Positions 31,856 to 40,778 of a stretch of DNA of 64,000 nucleotides are shown here, piece after piece. Made by a program: the position numbers and the translations under genes. The notes under the pieces are model-generated. The model was not told the origin of the DNA and made no database searches. It worked only from the letters and a program-made list of their open reading frames with translations. Each line of letters opens with the position of its first letter. Position 1 is the first letter of the stretch. The DNA lies in the NCBI GenBank assembly GCA_017557665.1, contig JAFYYI010000066.1, positions 1-64,000 of the forward strand, read 5' to 3'. This DNA is from Muribaculaceae bacterium (GTDB lineage Bacteria; Bacteroidota; Bacteroidia; Bacteroidales; Muribaculaceae).

Positions 31856-31863
31856 TATTTTTG
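31856..31863 (+). promoter_or_regulatory. -7 element of the C1 peptidase gene
   Basis: TATTTTTG, 9 nt before ATG 31873 and 18 nt before ATG 31882. Confidence 0.55.
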
Positions 31864-31881
31864 CCGAAAACTATGAGGACT

Positions 31882-33060
31882 ATGAAAAAGAATGTTATTG
31901 CGTTACTGTTGTTAGGATGCTCGGTATGCGCCCTGGCAAGCGACGAGATCACTTTTACGACGGTGCTGGAGAACGGCATCACACCGGTGAAGAATCAAAA
32001 CCGCAGCGGCACGTGCTGGGACTATGCGACGATAGGCTTTATCGAGGCTGAGTTGCTACGCACGACGGGCAAGGTGTATGACCTGAGCGAGATGTTTGTC
32101 GCTAACAAAGACTATGTGGACTGTGCCGAATACCACGTGAGGATGCACGGTAACAGCCGCTTTTCGGAGGGAGGCTCGGCCGACGACGTGTTTGAGATGA
32201 TTGACCGCCACGGTATCTGTCCCGAAGAGGCGATGGCGCGTCCCGGCTCGATGATCGGTGACACACTGGCCAACTTCACCGAGTTCTTTGCCACGCTGGA
32301 GCCCTATGTCGAGTCCATCGCCAAGGGCAACAGCACCAAGCTGACCACACAGTGGAAGGTGGGCCTGCAGGGCATCCTGGACGCCTATTTGGGCACTTGT
32401 CCTGAAAAGTTCACCTATGACGGCAAGCAATACACTCCCAAGACGTTCGCCCAAGCCTTGGGCATAAACAAGAACAACTATGTGAGCATCACCAGTTTCA
32501 CCCACCATCCTTTCTATGAGCAGTTTGTCATTGAGGCACCTTACAAGTGGCGCCCGTGCCCCAGCTGGAACGTCACCCTCGACGAGCTGATGACAACTAT
32601 CGACAATGCCCTGAAGCAGGGCTACACCGTGTGCTGGGGCGGTGACGTGAGCGAGGATGGCTTCACACGCACGGGACTGGGCATCGCAGCCGACATCGAG
32701 CACGCGCCCGACCTGACGGGCAGCGACGCCGCACGTTGGCTCAAACTCAGCAAGCAGGAAAAGGCCGAGTCGCTGAAAAAGCTTGGTGCAGAGACGCCCG
32801 AACTTGTTCCCAGTCAAGAATTGAGGCAAGAGCGCTTTGACAACTGGCAGTCCACCTATGATCACGTGATGCTCATCTACGGCATCGCGCGTGACCAGAA
32901 TGGCCGCGAGTACTACTTGGTGAAGAATTCATGGGGCAACACGGGCGACTACAACGGCATCTGGTACATGTCAAAGGCCTACATTGCCTTGAACACGACC
33001 TACATCTTCCTGAACAAAGCCGCCGTGGGTAAAGACCTGCGCAAAAAACTGGGGTTTTGA
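31882..33060 (+). CDS. C1B (bleomycin hydrolase/aminopeptidase C-like) cysteine peptidase, exported
   Basis: The 392-residue protein has a signal peptide (MKKNVIALLLLG...LAS, about 1-19) and the papain-like catalytic elements of the bleomycin-hydrolase branch: the nucleophile in QNRSGTCWDYATIGF near residue 40, the histidine in YDHVMLIYGIA, and the asparagine in KNSWGNTGDYNG. Cytosolic PepC enzymes lack a signal, so this is a periplasmic or secreted variant. Such genes are common in Bacteroidales. ATG 31882 gives a typical MKK signal start. ATG 31873 (MRTMKKN) is possible. Confidence 0.85.
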   Translation: MKKNVIALLLLGCSVCALASDEITFTTVLENGITPVKNQNRSGTCWDYATIGFIEAELLRTTGKVYDLSEMFVANKDYVDCAEYHVRMHGNSRFSEGGSADDVFEMIDRHGICPEEAMARPGSMIGDTLANFTEFFATLEPYVESIAKGNSTKLTTQWKVGLQGILDAYLGTCPEKFTYDGKQYTPKTFAQALGINKNNYVSITSFTHHPFYEQFVIEAPYKWRPCPSWNVTLDELMTTIDNALKQGYTVCWGGDVSEDGFTRTGLGIAADIEHAPDLTGSDAARWLKLSKQEKAESLKKLGAETPELVPSQELRQERFDNWQSTYDHVMLIYGIARDQNGREYYLVKNSWGNTGDYNGIWYMSKAYIALNTTYIFLNKAAVGKDLRKKLGF

Positions 33061-33176
33061 ACTAGAGATAAGCTAGAGAGCCAACGGCTCACGATGCCTT
33101 AGTTCTTGATATTTTTGTCACAATTGTAGGTTTAATTCGAAAAATACGACTAAATTTGTGACATATTTATCATTGC

Positions 33177-33773
33177 ATGAGTGATTTCTACAAGACAGTG
33201 AAGGGCGTCTCGCAGGGTATCTACCGCGAGAAGATGTCGCGATTCCTGGCGTTTGCAGAGCCTGTGTCAAGCGCCGAGGAAGCTCGCGCCGTCATCAAAC
33301 GTTACGCCAACGAGTACCATGACGCACGGCATTGCTGCTGGGCCTACATGATTGGCACCGAGCGCAACGAGTACCTGAGCAGCGACAACGGCGAGCCCAG
33401 CGGAACAGCCGGCAAGCCCATCCTGGGGCAAATCAACTCGTTTGAACTGACCAACATCGTCATCGTCGTCATCCGCTACTTCGGCGGCATCAAGCTGGGT
33501 ACGTCGGGGCTCATCGTGGCCTATCGAGAAGCCGCCAAACTGGCTATCGAGGCGGGCGAAATCCTCGAGTGCCATGAGCAGGCACGGTTGTCGTTCACCT
33601 TTCCTTATCTGAGCATGAACGATGTGATGAAGGTGGTCAAGAAAAGCGACTTGAAGGTGATTGAGCAGGCCTTTGACAACGTGTGCTCGATGACCATCGA
33701 GGCCGATGCCGACAAGGTGCCGGGACTGCGCGAGCAGTTCGCCGCCATTGACGGTACCAGCATTATATCTTAA
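33177..33773 (+). CDS. yigZ: YigZ/IMPACT family protein
   Basis: The 198-residue protein has the UPF0029/IMPACT N-terminal domain (about 15-125), including DARHCCWAYMIG, DNGEPSGTAGKPIL and RYFGGIKLGTSGL. A C-terminal ferredoxin-fold domain (DUF1949-like) occupies the last 60 residues. Members are conserved and linked to translation in eukaryotes. The bacterial role is unsettled. It appears monocistronic, in a gap between the C1 peptidase gene and the convergent thioesterase operon. Confidence 0.85.
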   Translation: MSDFYKTVKGVSQGIYREKMSRFLAFAEPVSSAEEARAVIKRYANEYHDARHCCWAYMIGTERNEYLSSDNGEPSGTAGKPILGQINSFELTNIVIVVIRYFGGIKLGTSGLIVAYREAAKLAIEAGEILECHEQARLSFTFPYLSMNDVMKVVKKSDLKVIEQAFDNVCSMTIEADADKVPGLREQFAAIDGTSIIS

Positions 33774-33876
33774 CTAAATATCACGCAAATTAAACATAGG
33801 CTACCCAGCGAATGCCAATTAGTTGAATTAGCTTCGCTGGGTAAGTATCAGTTGTATTCCAGTAATTTGTAGTTTC

Positions 33877-34620
33877 TTATCGTTCCTGCCAGAGGAAACG
33901 GGCACGAACGTGATCATTGCCCTCTTCATCGGTGATAGCCAAGTGGGAATCCACGGGGTCGGTATCGTCGATGACGAACTGGCAGGTCTCACCATAGTGG
34001 GTCTCCTTGATGAAGGAAATCTCCATGCGACGGATGAAGTAATGATCGTAGCAGTCCATGTCAAAGAGGTTCATCAGGTGAGAGAGGTAGCGCACGGTGT
34101 TGACATGGCGGTTGAAGTCGCAGTCCATGTAGCCAAAGGTGTAGTCCACGGCATGACCTTCCTCGATGGGGCGCAGACGGCTCATCGGCTCGATAGGACA
34201 CGCCAGGTTAGAGACCTTATCGCTGATATAGCCCAGTTGAGAAATATCCACACTGGCGCGGGTACTCATGTCAATGACCATCCAGATGGTGCGCACATAG
34301 CCCAACGGTTTGCCATTGGCATCGTCGAGGCGCATGTTGCGCTGCGAGAAGTGGCGGTTGTAGTCCTCAATCCACGTGGTGAGGGTGTAGTTCTCGTTGA
34401 TTTTGGGATAAGCCTTCAGCTCAATGGTCACACGGGACAAGACCCACACCTGGTTGTCCTGAATGAGGCGCGCATAGCCGGCACCCCAGGAATTGGCATG
34501 GAAAGTGGCCACCTCGATGATGCGGGTCATCAACAACGTCAAGGGCATTTCGCCTTGGGGATTGCACTCGCCGGCAGCGAGGTAATAGGTCTTGGAGTAT
34601 TTTTTAAGATCAGAGCTCAT
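33877..34620 (-). CDS. Acyl-[ACP] thioesterase (FatA/FatB-like, PF01643)
   Basis: The 247-residue protein has two hot-dog domains, typical of acyl-ACP thioesterases that release fatty acids from ACP. Landmarks are MTRIIEVATFHANSWGAGY (about 31-49), the WIEDYNRHFSQRN stretch, and a second-domain motif DFNRHVNTVRYLSHLMN, whose Asn-His arrangement matches the catalytic region. It is last in the operon ybaK-aroC-thioesterase, and its start overlaps the aroC stop by 11 nt. Chain-length specificity cannot be read from the sequence. Confidence 0.85.
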   Translation of the reverse strand: MSSDLKKYSKTYYLAAGECNPQGEMPLTLLMTRIIEVATFHANSWGAGYARLIQDNQVWVLSRVTIELKAYPKINENYTLTTWIEDYNRHFSQRNMRLDDANGKPLGYVRTIWMVIDMSTRASVDISQLGYISDKVSNLACPIEPMSRLRPIEEGHAVDYTFGYMDCDFNRHVNTVRYLSHLMNLFDMDCYDHYFIRRMEISFIKETHYGETCQFVIDDTDPVDSHLAITDEEGNDHVRARFLWQER

Positions 34621-35590
34621 TGGTTTTCTTGATTAAATAGTTGTCTAATATCACTAATGCTGCCATAGCCTCAACAATGGGCACGGCACGCGGCAACACA
34701 CAGGCGTCGTGGCGGCCACGTGGCTGCAACGTCACGGGATTGCCGTCACGGTCGATGGTGGACACCGGACGCATGAGCGTGGGCACGGGCTTGAAGGCCA
34801 TGCGCATCACGATGTCCTCTCCATTGCTGATGCCGCCCTGGATTCCTCCCGAATGGTTGGTTCTGGTGCCGATGGTGCCGTCAGCTCGCTTTTCAAACAG
34901 GTCCATCACCTCGCTGCCACGCATGCCGGCCATATCAAAACCATCACCATATTCAAAGCCATGAACCGACGGGATGCTCATCATTGCCGCCGCAAGTTGG
35001 GCATGGAGTTTGCCAAAGATCGGCTCACCAAGGCCTGCTGGCACGCCCTTGACGACGCACGTGATGATGCCGCCCAGGGTATCGCCTTTGGCAATCACCT
35101 GTTCCAATTCATCAATATCCACTGGCGAAGCCTTAGCCTCCAACGTGATACCCAAGCGATTCAACGCCTGAATTGCCAAGCCGCCAGCGACCACCCGGGC
35201 CACGGTTTCGCGCGCCGAGGCTCTGCCACCGCCACGCGAGTCACGAATTCCGTACTTCGCCTCCCACGTGTAATCAGCGTGGTTGGGACGATAACACCGG
35301 GCTATATCCTCATAGTCGGCACTGCGGGCATCGGTGTTGCGTATGATGAAACCGATGGGCGTGCCCAGGGTCTTGCCCTGCCAGATGCCCGAGAGCACCT
35401 CTACCCTATCCTGTTCCGCACGACTGCTGCTGCCTGCGGTTTGTCCCGCACGCCGTCGGTCCACAAAGCGCTGCAATTCATCGAGGTCAATGTCCACACC
35501 GGCAGGCATGCCGTCAAGCACGCCACCCATGGCGGGCCCGTGTGACTCACCAAAGGTGGTGAGTGTCAATATCTTGCCTATTGTATTCAT
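34610..35590 (-). CDS. aroC: Chorismate synthase
   Basis: The 326-residue enzyme converts 5-enolpyruvylshikimate-3-phosphate to chorismate with reduced FMN. Family signatures are GESHGPAMGGVLDGMPAG near the N-terminus, RYRPNHADYT-like (CYRPNHADYTWEAKYG), DSRGGGRASARET and the C-terminal RGRHDACVLPRAVPIVEAM. It overlaps the upstream ybaK stop by 4 nt and the thioesterase start by 11 nt, so translation is coupled. It is slightly shorter than some Bacteroides homologues, but all motifs are present. Confidence 0.95.
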   Translation of the reverse strand: MNTIGKILTLTTFGESHGPAMGGVLDGMPAGVDIDLDELQRFVDRRRAGQTAGSSSRAEQDRVEVLSGIWQGKTLGTPIGFIIRNTDARSADYEDIARCYRPNHADYTWEAKYGIRDSRGGGRASARETVARVVAGGLAIQALNRLGITLEAKASPVDIDELEQVIAKGDTLGGIITCVVKGVPAGLGEPIFGKLHAQLAAAMMSIPSVHGFEYGDGFDMAGMRGSEVMDLFEKRADGTIGTRTNHSGGIQGGISNGEDIVMRMAFKPVPTLMRPVSTIDRDGNPVTLQPRGRHDACVLPRAVPIVEAMAALVILDNYLIKKTNEL

Positions 35591-36078
35591 TCGGTCTTTG
35601 CGGCTATCAGGTCAACGGTTTCGGCACCCACAAACTCCACAAGCGCCTGCGGGTCTATCTTGAACTGCAGGCCTCGTACGCCGGCACTCACATAGATGTA
35701 GTCATACAGGATGCAGGTCTCGTCAATATAAGTGGGAAAAGGCTTTTTCATACCCACGGGCGAGCATCCGCCACGAATGTAACCCGTGGTGGGCAGCAAT
35801 TCCTTCATGGGAATGAGGTCCACCTTCTTGTTACCCGACACCTTGGCCGCCTTTTTCAAGTCCACCTCCTCGGCTCCGGGAATGACACAGACAAGATGCC
35901 CCGTCTTGTCGCCCTGCAGAATGAGCGTCTTGAACACCTGATCGATATTCTCGCCCAACTGGTCGGCGATGTGCTGAGCCCCCAAGTCGGTCTCGTCCAC
36001 CTCGTAGGGGATGAGTTCATAGGAAACTGCTGCGGCATCCAACAGGCGGGCGGCATTGGTTTTGGTGATTTTTTTCAT
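35587..36078 (-). CDS. ybaK: YbaK/EbsC-type Cys-tRNA(Pro) deacylase
   Basis: The 163-residue protein hydrolyses mischarged Cys-tRNA(Pro). The family pattern is visible: KTNAARLLDAAAVSYELIPYE at the N-terminus, VFKTLILQGDK with the conserved lysine, and GGCSPVGMKKPFPTYID. ATG 36078 is chosen over 36123 because the latter lies upstream of the -7 element TAACTTTG at 36099-36106. It is first in the operon with aroC and the thioesterase. Confidence 0.88.
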   Translation of the reverse strand: MKKITKTNAARLLDAAAVSYELIPYEVDETDLGAQHIADQLGENIDQVFKTLILQGDKTGHLVCVIPGAEEVDLKKAAKVSGNKKVDLIPMKELLPTTGYIRGGCSPVGMKKPFPTYIDETCILYDYIYVSAGVRGLQFKIDPQALVEFVGAETVDLIAAKTE

Positions 36079-36098
36079 CGTTTTTTGTCTTAATGGCG

Positions 36099-36115
36099 CA
36101 AAGTTACTACTTTTG
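36099..36115. promoter_or_regulatory. Back-to-back divergent promoters for ybaK and the DUF5106 gene
   Basis: TAACTTTG on the minus strand (36099-36106) and TACTTTTG on the plus strand (36108-36115) are separated by a single base. Each -33 region must lie inside the other transcript, so RNA polymerase cannot occupy both at once. Confidence 0.6.
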
Positions 36116-36153
36116 CACGACAAATAAAAATCATTTTACACAGAATAGACCAA

Positions 36154-37443
36154 ATGAAGAAACTCATTTTCACCGTTATCATCACCATCGCCGCATGGTG
36201 CTGTGTCCAGGCGCAATCATCGCCTGCTCCCGAGAAATATGCCGAACTGCTCGACCAGATTGGACAACTCGACCAGACACGAGCAGAGTTCCTGATGCAA
36301 GCCACCATGGAGACCCTCATTGATAATCCTAAGGGCTACCGCCAGATGATGGAACTCGCCGAGAAACGCTTCAGCGACCCTGCCGACCCTCTTCACAACG
36401 AGGGACTGTATATGCTCGTACTCAAGCATGCCACCGAGAAATATGTGCTCAGCGGAGCCGAGATAGAGAGACAGCGTCTGCTGCTCGAGGGTGCCAAGAA
36501 GAACATGATCGGCTCAACCGCCGTCGACTTTGATTATGTCACCCCTGGCGACAAGACCGTCCACCACCTCAAGGACCTGAAGGCCGACTATATCCTCGTC
36601 TATTTCAACAATCCTGACTGTGAGTCATGTGAGCTCGTCAAGGAGCGCCTGTCCCAGAATGAATTGATCAACCAGCTTGTCAAAGACAAGAAACTCATCG
36701 TGCTCGGCATCTACCCCTATGATGACCAGAAGTTGTGGAAGAAGGCCAAGTATCCCAAAATGATGATCAACGGCTGGAACCAGAGCCGCCAGATTGAGTA
36801 TAACGAGCTGTATGACCTGCCCACCCTGCCCTGCTTCTACCTGCTGGACAAGGACTACACGGTGCTCGTCAAGAACGAGGGCAGCCTCAATAAGGTGGAA
36901 GCCAAACTCAAGAGCCTGACCAATCCACAGGTGGAAGCCCCCACAGCCCAAGGCGCAGCGCCCAAAACTATAGACCCTCAAAAGAAGGCTGAAATGCAGA
37001 AGGAGCTCAGCAAGAAGGTCGATGCCCAAAAGCCCAATGCCCAACAGCAGCAACAGTCCAAACAAACACAGGCTGAGCAACCAAGAGTAAAACCCACCTT
37101 CATTCCGGCCCCTGCCGATGATCCGAATGCCATCACGAGCGAACAGGTCCTCAACCACGTGCTCAACAACCAGAGCCAGGAACTCTATGGCCTGTTGTCG
37201 GACAAAGTCAAGGGTCAAGTACAGCCCGCCATGTTGGAGAACATTTTGACTCAGGTTGAGTCAAAAGCCGGTAAATACCAGAGCCATGAGGCATGGGAAA
37301 TCCAAGAAGCCCAAGGCATGAAGGCCTATATCTCGGTGCTCACCTTCGAGAACGTCCGCCTGGGTCTGATTATCCTCTATGACGAGGTGGGCAAAGTGAT
37401 CGGTTTCAACTTCGCTCCTGCCCAAGCCATCGGCAAGGAGTAA
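36154..37443 (+). CDS. Secreted thioredoxin-like protein with DUF5106-type N-terminus and C-terminal DUF3887-like domain
   Basis: The 429-residue product has a signal peptide (about 1-21), a helical DUF5106-like region (about 22-120), and a thioredoxin-like domain (about 120-255) with CESC at the active-site position (FNNPDCESCELVKERL). A Q/K/A-rich linker follows (about 258-320, with QQQQ), then a domain of about 100 residues (SEQVLNHVLNNQSQELYGLL... to the end) resembling DUF3887. It probably acts in periplasmic redox or cell-surface processes. It has its own promoter and a strong terminator after it. Confidence 0.75.
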   Translation: MKKLIFTVIITIAAWCCVQAQSSPAPEKYAELLDQIGQLDQTRAEFLMQATMETLIDNPKGYRQMMELAEKRFSDPADPLHNEGLYMLVLKHATEKYVLSGAEIERQRLLLEGAKKNMIGSTAVDFDYVTPGDKTVHHLKDLKADYILVYFNNPDCESCELVKERLSQNELINQLVKDKKLIVLGIYPYDDQKLWKKAKYPKMMINGWNQSRQIEYNELYDLPTLPCFYLLDKDYTVLVKNEGSLNKVEAKLKSLTNPQVEAPTAQGAAPKTIDPQKKAEMQKELSKKVDAQKPNAQQQQQSKQTQAEQPRVKPTFIPAPADDPNAITSEQVLNHVLNNQSQELYGLLSDKVKGQVQPAMLENILTQVESKAGKYQSHEAWEIQEAQGMKAYISVLTFENVRLGLIILYDEVGKVIGFNFAPAQAIGKE

Positions 37444-37485
37444 GAACAGAGAACAGCATTTAATGAGCCAGCGGCTCGCCATACA

Positions 37486-37530
37486 AGAACACGCAACTCA
37501 ACGGATTCCGAGAGTTGCGTGTTCTGTTTG
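37486..37530. terminator. Bidirectional terminator between convergent genes
   Basis: AGAACACGCAACTC (37486-37499) pairs perfectly with GAGTTGCGTGTTCT (37512-37525), followed by GTTTG. The genes on either side converge. Confidence 0.7.
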
Positions 37531-37547
37531 ACATGCATACAGAAGCT

Positions 37548-39635
37548 TCAACGTGTCATGCGCTTGAGGATGTTGTAGCTGGGGAGGACTCCGAGTTCGC
37601 CGGCCTTACTCAGGTCGTTGACGCCCTGAGCCTTGTTACCCATGCGCAGGTACATCAGGCCACGGTTATAATAGGCCTCGGCCAGGTCAGGTTTCAGCTC
37701 GATGGCGGTGCTGTAGCAGCTGATTGCACTGGTGAAGTCCCCTTGCAGCATATAGAGGTTACCCTTGTTGTAATAGGCATACACATTATTGGGCGACAAC
37801 TTGATGACCTGATCCAGGTCACTCATCATCATGTCGAGTTGGGTGACGTCCTGGCGCATTCGCAGCATAGCATGAGACTTGGCATCGGGCGCACCTGTTA
37901 CCCATTCGTCAGATTCCGCGTCACGCGCCTGGTCCATGCGATAATGGATGTTACGGGCGTCGGCTCGCAGGATGTAGGCCAGGGTGAAATCGGGACTCTT
38001 CGAGATAGCGCTATCGGCATCGGTGATGGCAGCGTCGCAATTCTTGACCATCAGGTACTCCATTCCCCTGGCGAAGTAATCCACCGAACGGGGTTTGGCG
38101 CTGGTCAACAAGCTGTTATAGTACTCGATGTTGCCAAAATGACGCTGGATTTCCTCCTCGCTCAACGGTGTTTCTCCATTGGCAAGGGTCAGTTTACCCG
38201 GCAGCAGACGTGAATCATTGATATCGCCGATTTCACGAATGTAATGGGTCTTGCTATTCAGTTTATTGTCCTGCTCGTAATAGGAGAGCGTGAACATGGG
38301 CAATGGCTCAACCTCGATGTTGTCATTCTGGACGTGGCCGCGCTGGCGGTTGGCATACTCGGGCTTGACGGGATCGGTATCGGTGACCGTGAGCAGAGTG
38401 TTGAAGCGGTTCATGATGTCCTCGGCGGTCTCTGGCTCGTCCTCTCCGCTCAAGGCACGCTGCTCGGCCTTCTTGATGGCTGCGGTCGCTTCGATTTCGG
38501 CAGGATCGAAGTTCGATACATGCGTCTTGTTGCGGCGGAAAATCGCCATCGCCTTCTCATAGTCGGCCTCACTGCCCTTGTTGTCGCCCATGCGGCGCTT
38601 TGCCTCACCGCGCGCCATGTAACCCGCCTCGAAGTTGGGGTACTTCTTCAGGATGGCGGTGAAGTCGGCCACGGCCTCGCGATACTGACGCGTTCGCATG
38701 TGCAACAGCGCCCTGTTATACAGAGCCATGAAGTTTGACGGGTTGTTTTCGAGCACAAAGGTAAAGTCGCTGATGGCCTTGTTGTTGTCCCCCACTTCGG
38801 CACGCAGCAGACCACGGTTGAAATGCGCCTCTTGGCTGGCCGGATCGAGGACGATGGCATAGTCATAGTCGGCCATAGCCCCGAAATAGTCGTCGAGGTT
38901 ATATTTCATGTAGGCACGGTTGATAAAATAGCCCGCGTAACGAGGTTCCAGCATGATGGCACTGTCCATATCGGCAAGAGCGCTCTCAAAGTCGTGGAGG
39001 GAACGCGTGGCGATCTCAGCTCGCATGACATAGGCACTGGCGTTTTTCTTGCTCAAGGCGATGCCGTGATTCAGGTTGTCCAGGGCGGCTGTCGTGTCCT
39101 TGCGCGCCAGGTTCATCTGAGCCAGACCGATGTAGGCACGGTCGTTGCGACGGTCAAGCGACAGCAGGCGTTCAAAGGTCTGCTGCGCCTCGTCGTAGTT
39201 CTTCAGGGCTGTCTGGCACACAGCACGGTTGATGAGCAGGTTCTTGTCCTCGGGCATCAGGTTCAAGCCCGCGTCATAGTCCTCGACAGCGCCGGCATAG
39301 TTACCCAGATTTTGACGCGACACACCGCGCACCTGATAGGCATCAACAATGAACGGGTTGCGCTCAATCGCCATTCCGGCGTCCTGCTCGGCACCCTGAT
39401 AATCCTCTAGACTGATCTTGGCTACCGAACGATAGAAATAAGGCTCTGCGAGAAACGGCTTGGCCTTAATCGCCTGGTTAAAATATTGGATAGCAAGGAT
39501 GTAGTCCTCAAAGTAGAGAGCATTGCGACCAATGTTCACCACCTGGTCGGTGTTGATTTGTGCGTGAGCGCCCATCGTTGCCGCCAGCAAAACCAGCAGC
39601 AACGTCAATCGGCGATATATCGTCTTTACCTTCAT
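37548..39635 (-). CDS. Secreted tetratricopeptide-repeat protein
   Basis: The 695-residue protein has a signal peptide (about 1-25) and at least ten TPR units covering residues about 30-385 and again 525-690. They are marked by repeated A-Y-xNRG or YFNR(G/A) motifs such as YFYRSVAKISLEDYQGAEQDAGMAIE. A low-TPR middle segment (about 390-520, rich in charged residues) separates the two blocks. TPR arrays act as protein-binding scaffolds. The partner is not evident. TACTTTTG at 39655-39662 (minus) is the promoter. Confidence 0.85.
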   Translation of the reverse strand: MKVKTIYRRLTLLLVLLAATMGAHAQINTDQVVNIGRNALYFEDYILAIQYFNQAIKAKPFLAEPYFYRSVAKISLEDYQGAEQDAGMAIERNPFIVDAYQVRGVSRQNLGNYAGAVEDYDAGLNLMPEDKNLLINRAVCQTALKNYDEAQQTFERLLSLDRRNDRAYIGLAQMNLARKDTTAALDNLNHGIALSKKNASAYVMRAEIATRSLHDFESALADMDSAIMLEPRYAGYFINRAYMKYNLDDYFGAMADYDYAIVLDPASQEAHFNRGLLRAEVGDNNKAISDFTFVLENNPSNFMALYNRALLHMRTRQYREAVADFTAILKKYPNFEAGYMARGEAKRRMGDNKGSEADYEKAMAIFRRNKTHVSNFDPAEIEATAAIKKAEQRALSGEDEPETAEDIMNRFNTLLTVTDTDPVKPEYANRQRGHVQNDNIEVEPLPMFTLSYYEQDNKLNSKTHYIREIGDINDSRLLPGKLTLANGETPLSEEEIQRHFGNIEYYNSLLTSAKPRSVDYFARGMEYLMVKNCDAAITDADSAISKSPDFTLAYILRADARNIHYRMDQARDAESDEWVTGAPDAKSHAMLRMRQDVTQLDMMMSDLDQVIKLSPNNVYAYYNKGNLYMLQGDFTSAISCYSTAIELKPDLAEAYYNRGLMYLRMGNKAQGVNDLSKAGELGVLPSYNILKRMTR

Positions 39636-39775
39636 TTTTGCGATATTATAACGGCAAAAGTAGAAGAAAATTTCTCAATGGCCAAAAAACACCGCCAGGT
39701 GTCCTGTTTTTTCACATTTAATGGCATTATTTCTTAAAAACGTCTAAAGGATTTGGCATTTCGTTCAACTTATAT

Positions 39776-39783
39776 TACTTTTG
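39776..39783 (+). promoter_or_regulatory. -7 element of the META-domain gene
   Basis: TACTTTTG, about 32 nt before ATG 39816. The divergent promoter of the TPR gene (39655-39662, minus) is well separated from it. Confidence 0.55.
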
Positions 39784-39815
39784 AAGTTTGAAACCAATAA
39801 AACGGAAACTACAAA

Positions 39816-40682
39816 ATGAGAAAATATATTGTTTTAAGCCTCTTGATTGCCATGCTGGTGGCGCCTGTCACGCTGGATGCGCACAAGAAGAAAGACAAGA
39901 AACTGGAGAAACATCGCGTGACTGTCGATAATGTTGTCTCGGATGTTGACCAGCCGATGCGCGAAGTCACCATCACCGATCCCGCCAAGCAGCTATATGG
40001 TGAATGGGACATCGTGAGCCTGCGCAAGAAGTCGGTCTTCACCCTGGAACGGGCTTATCTGTATCTGGATTTTGCCGGGGGCAACAAGGTGTATGGCAAC
40101 AACGGCTGCAACACCATCAACGGCACGTTCCAATTGAATGGGAACAACCTGAAATTCGGCGACTTCATCACCAGCTCAGAATCATGCCAAAACGTGACCC
40201 ACGAAAGGACCATCATGAATGCCCTGAGCGATGTGCGCCGCTACAAGTTGGAGGCACAATACAATGCCCAGTATCTCAATCTGATCAACTCCAAGGGTGC
40301 AGTCATCATGGTGCTGAAGCGTCACAACCTTGACGCCATGAACGGCGCCTGGCTTGTCAAGGAAATCAACAGCGAGAATGTCAGTGAGATGAACATGCGC
40401 GTTGTCGTTGACGCCGTGATGCAGACCATCCATGGCGACACCGGGTGCAACATCATCAACGGCATCATCACCCTTGACCCGACCAAGGACATGGCCATCC
40501 AATTCGAGGACCTCCACTCCAGTGAGTACCTGTGTGAAGACATCGAGAACGAGACAGCCCTGCTGTTGGCCCTAGAAAGCACCGAGTCGTGCAAGCGCAT
40601 CAACCAAAACGAGATGGCACTGCTCGACAACAAGGGCAGTATCGTCATCGTGCTTCAACGCCTCAACCTGCGCAAAAATTAG
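39816..40682 (+). CDS. Secreted protein with two META (HslJ-like) domains
   Basis: The 288-residue product has a signal peptide (about 1-22), a short Lys-rich segment (HKKKDKKLEKHR), and two META domains. The first (about 60-170) has WDIVSLRKKSVF, YGNNGCNTINGTFQLNGNNLKFG and SSESCQNVTHERTIMNALSDV. The second (about 182-285) has GAWLVKEINSEN, GDTGCNIINGIITLDP and SEYLCEDIENETALLLALEST. The GCN(T/I)I-NG and paired-cysteine pattern is typical. META proteins are outer-membrane or periplasmic, with stress-related roles. Confidence 0.82.
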   Translation: MRKYIVLSLLIAMLVAPVTLDAHKKKDKKLEKHRVTVDNVVSDVDQPMREVTITDPAKQLYGEWDIVSLRKKSVFTLERAYLYLDFAGGNKVYGNNGCNTINGTFQLNGNNLKFGDFITSSESCQNVTHERTIMNALSDVRRYKLEAQYNAQYLNLINSKGAVIMVLKRHNLDAMNGAWLVKEINSENVSEMNMRVVVDAVMQTIHGDTGCNIINGIITLDPTKDMAIQFEDLHSSEYLCEDIENETALLLALESTESCKRINQNEMALLDNKGSIVIVLQRLNLRKN

Positions 40683-40698
40683 CACCACGATTACCAAC

Positions 40699-40760
40699 AA
40701 AACAGCAACTGGACAATCTGATGGCAACAACGCCTCTCAAGATTGTCCAGTTGCTGTTTT
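40699..40760. terminator. 21-bp perfect bidirectional terminator
   Basis: The arms at 40699-40719 and 40740-40760 are perfectly complementary over 21 bp (outer ends AAAACAGC and GCTGTTTT), with a 20-nt loop. The outer A/T runs give T-tracts in both directions, fitting the convergent genes. Confidence 0.8.
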
Positions 40761-40778
40761 ACGACCCTGAAAATCACC

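Noticed and set aside
33078..33090. Terminator after the C1 peptidase gene (GAGCC/GGCTC)
   Set aside because: Only a 5-bp stem with no T-run. Too weak to call.
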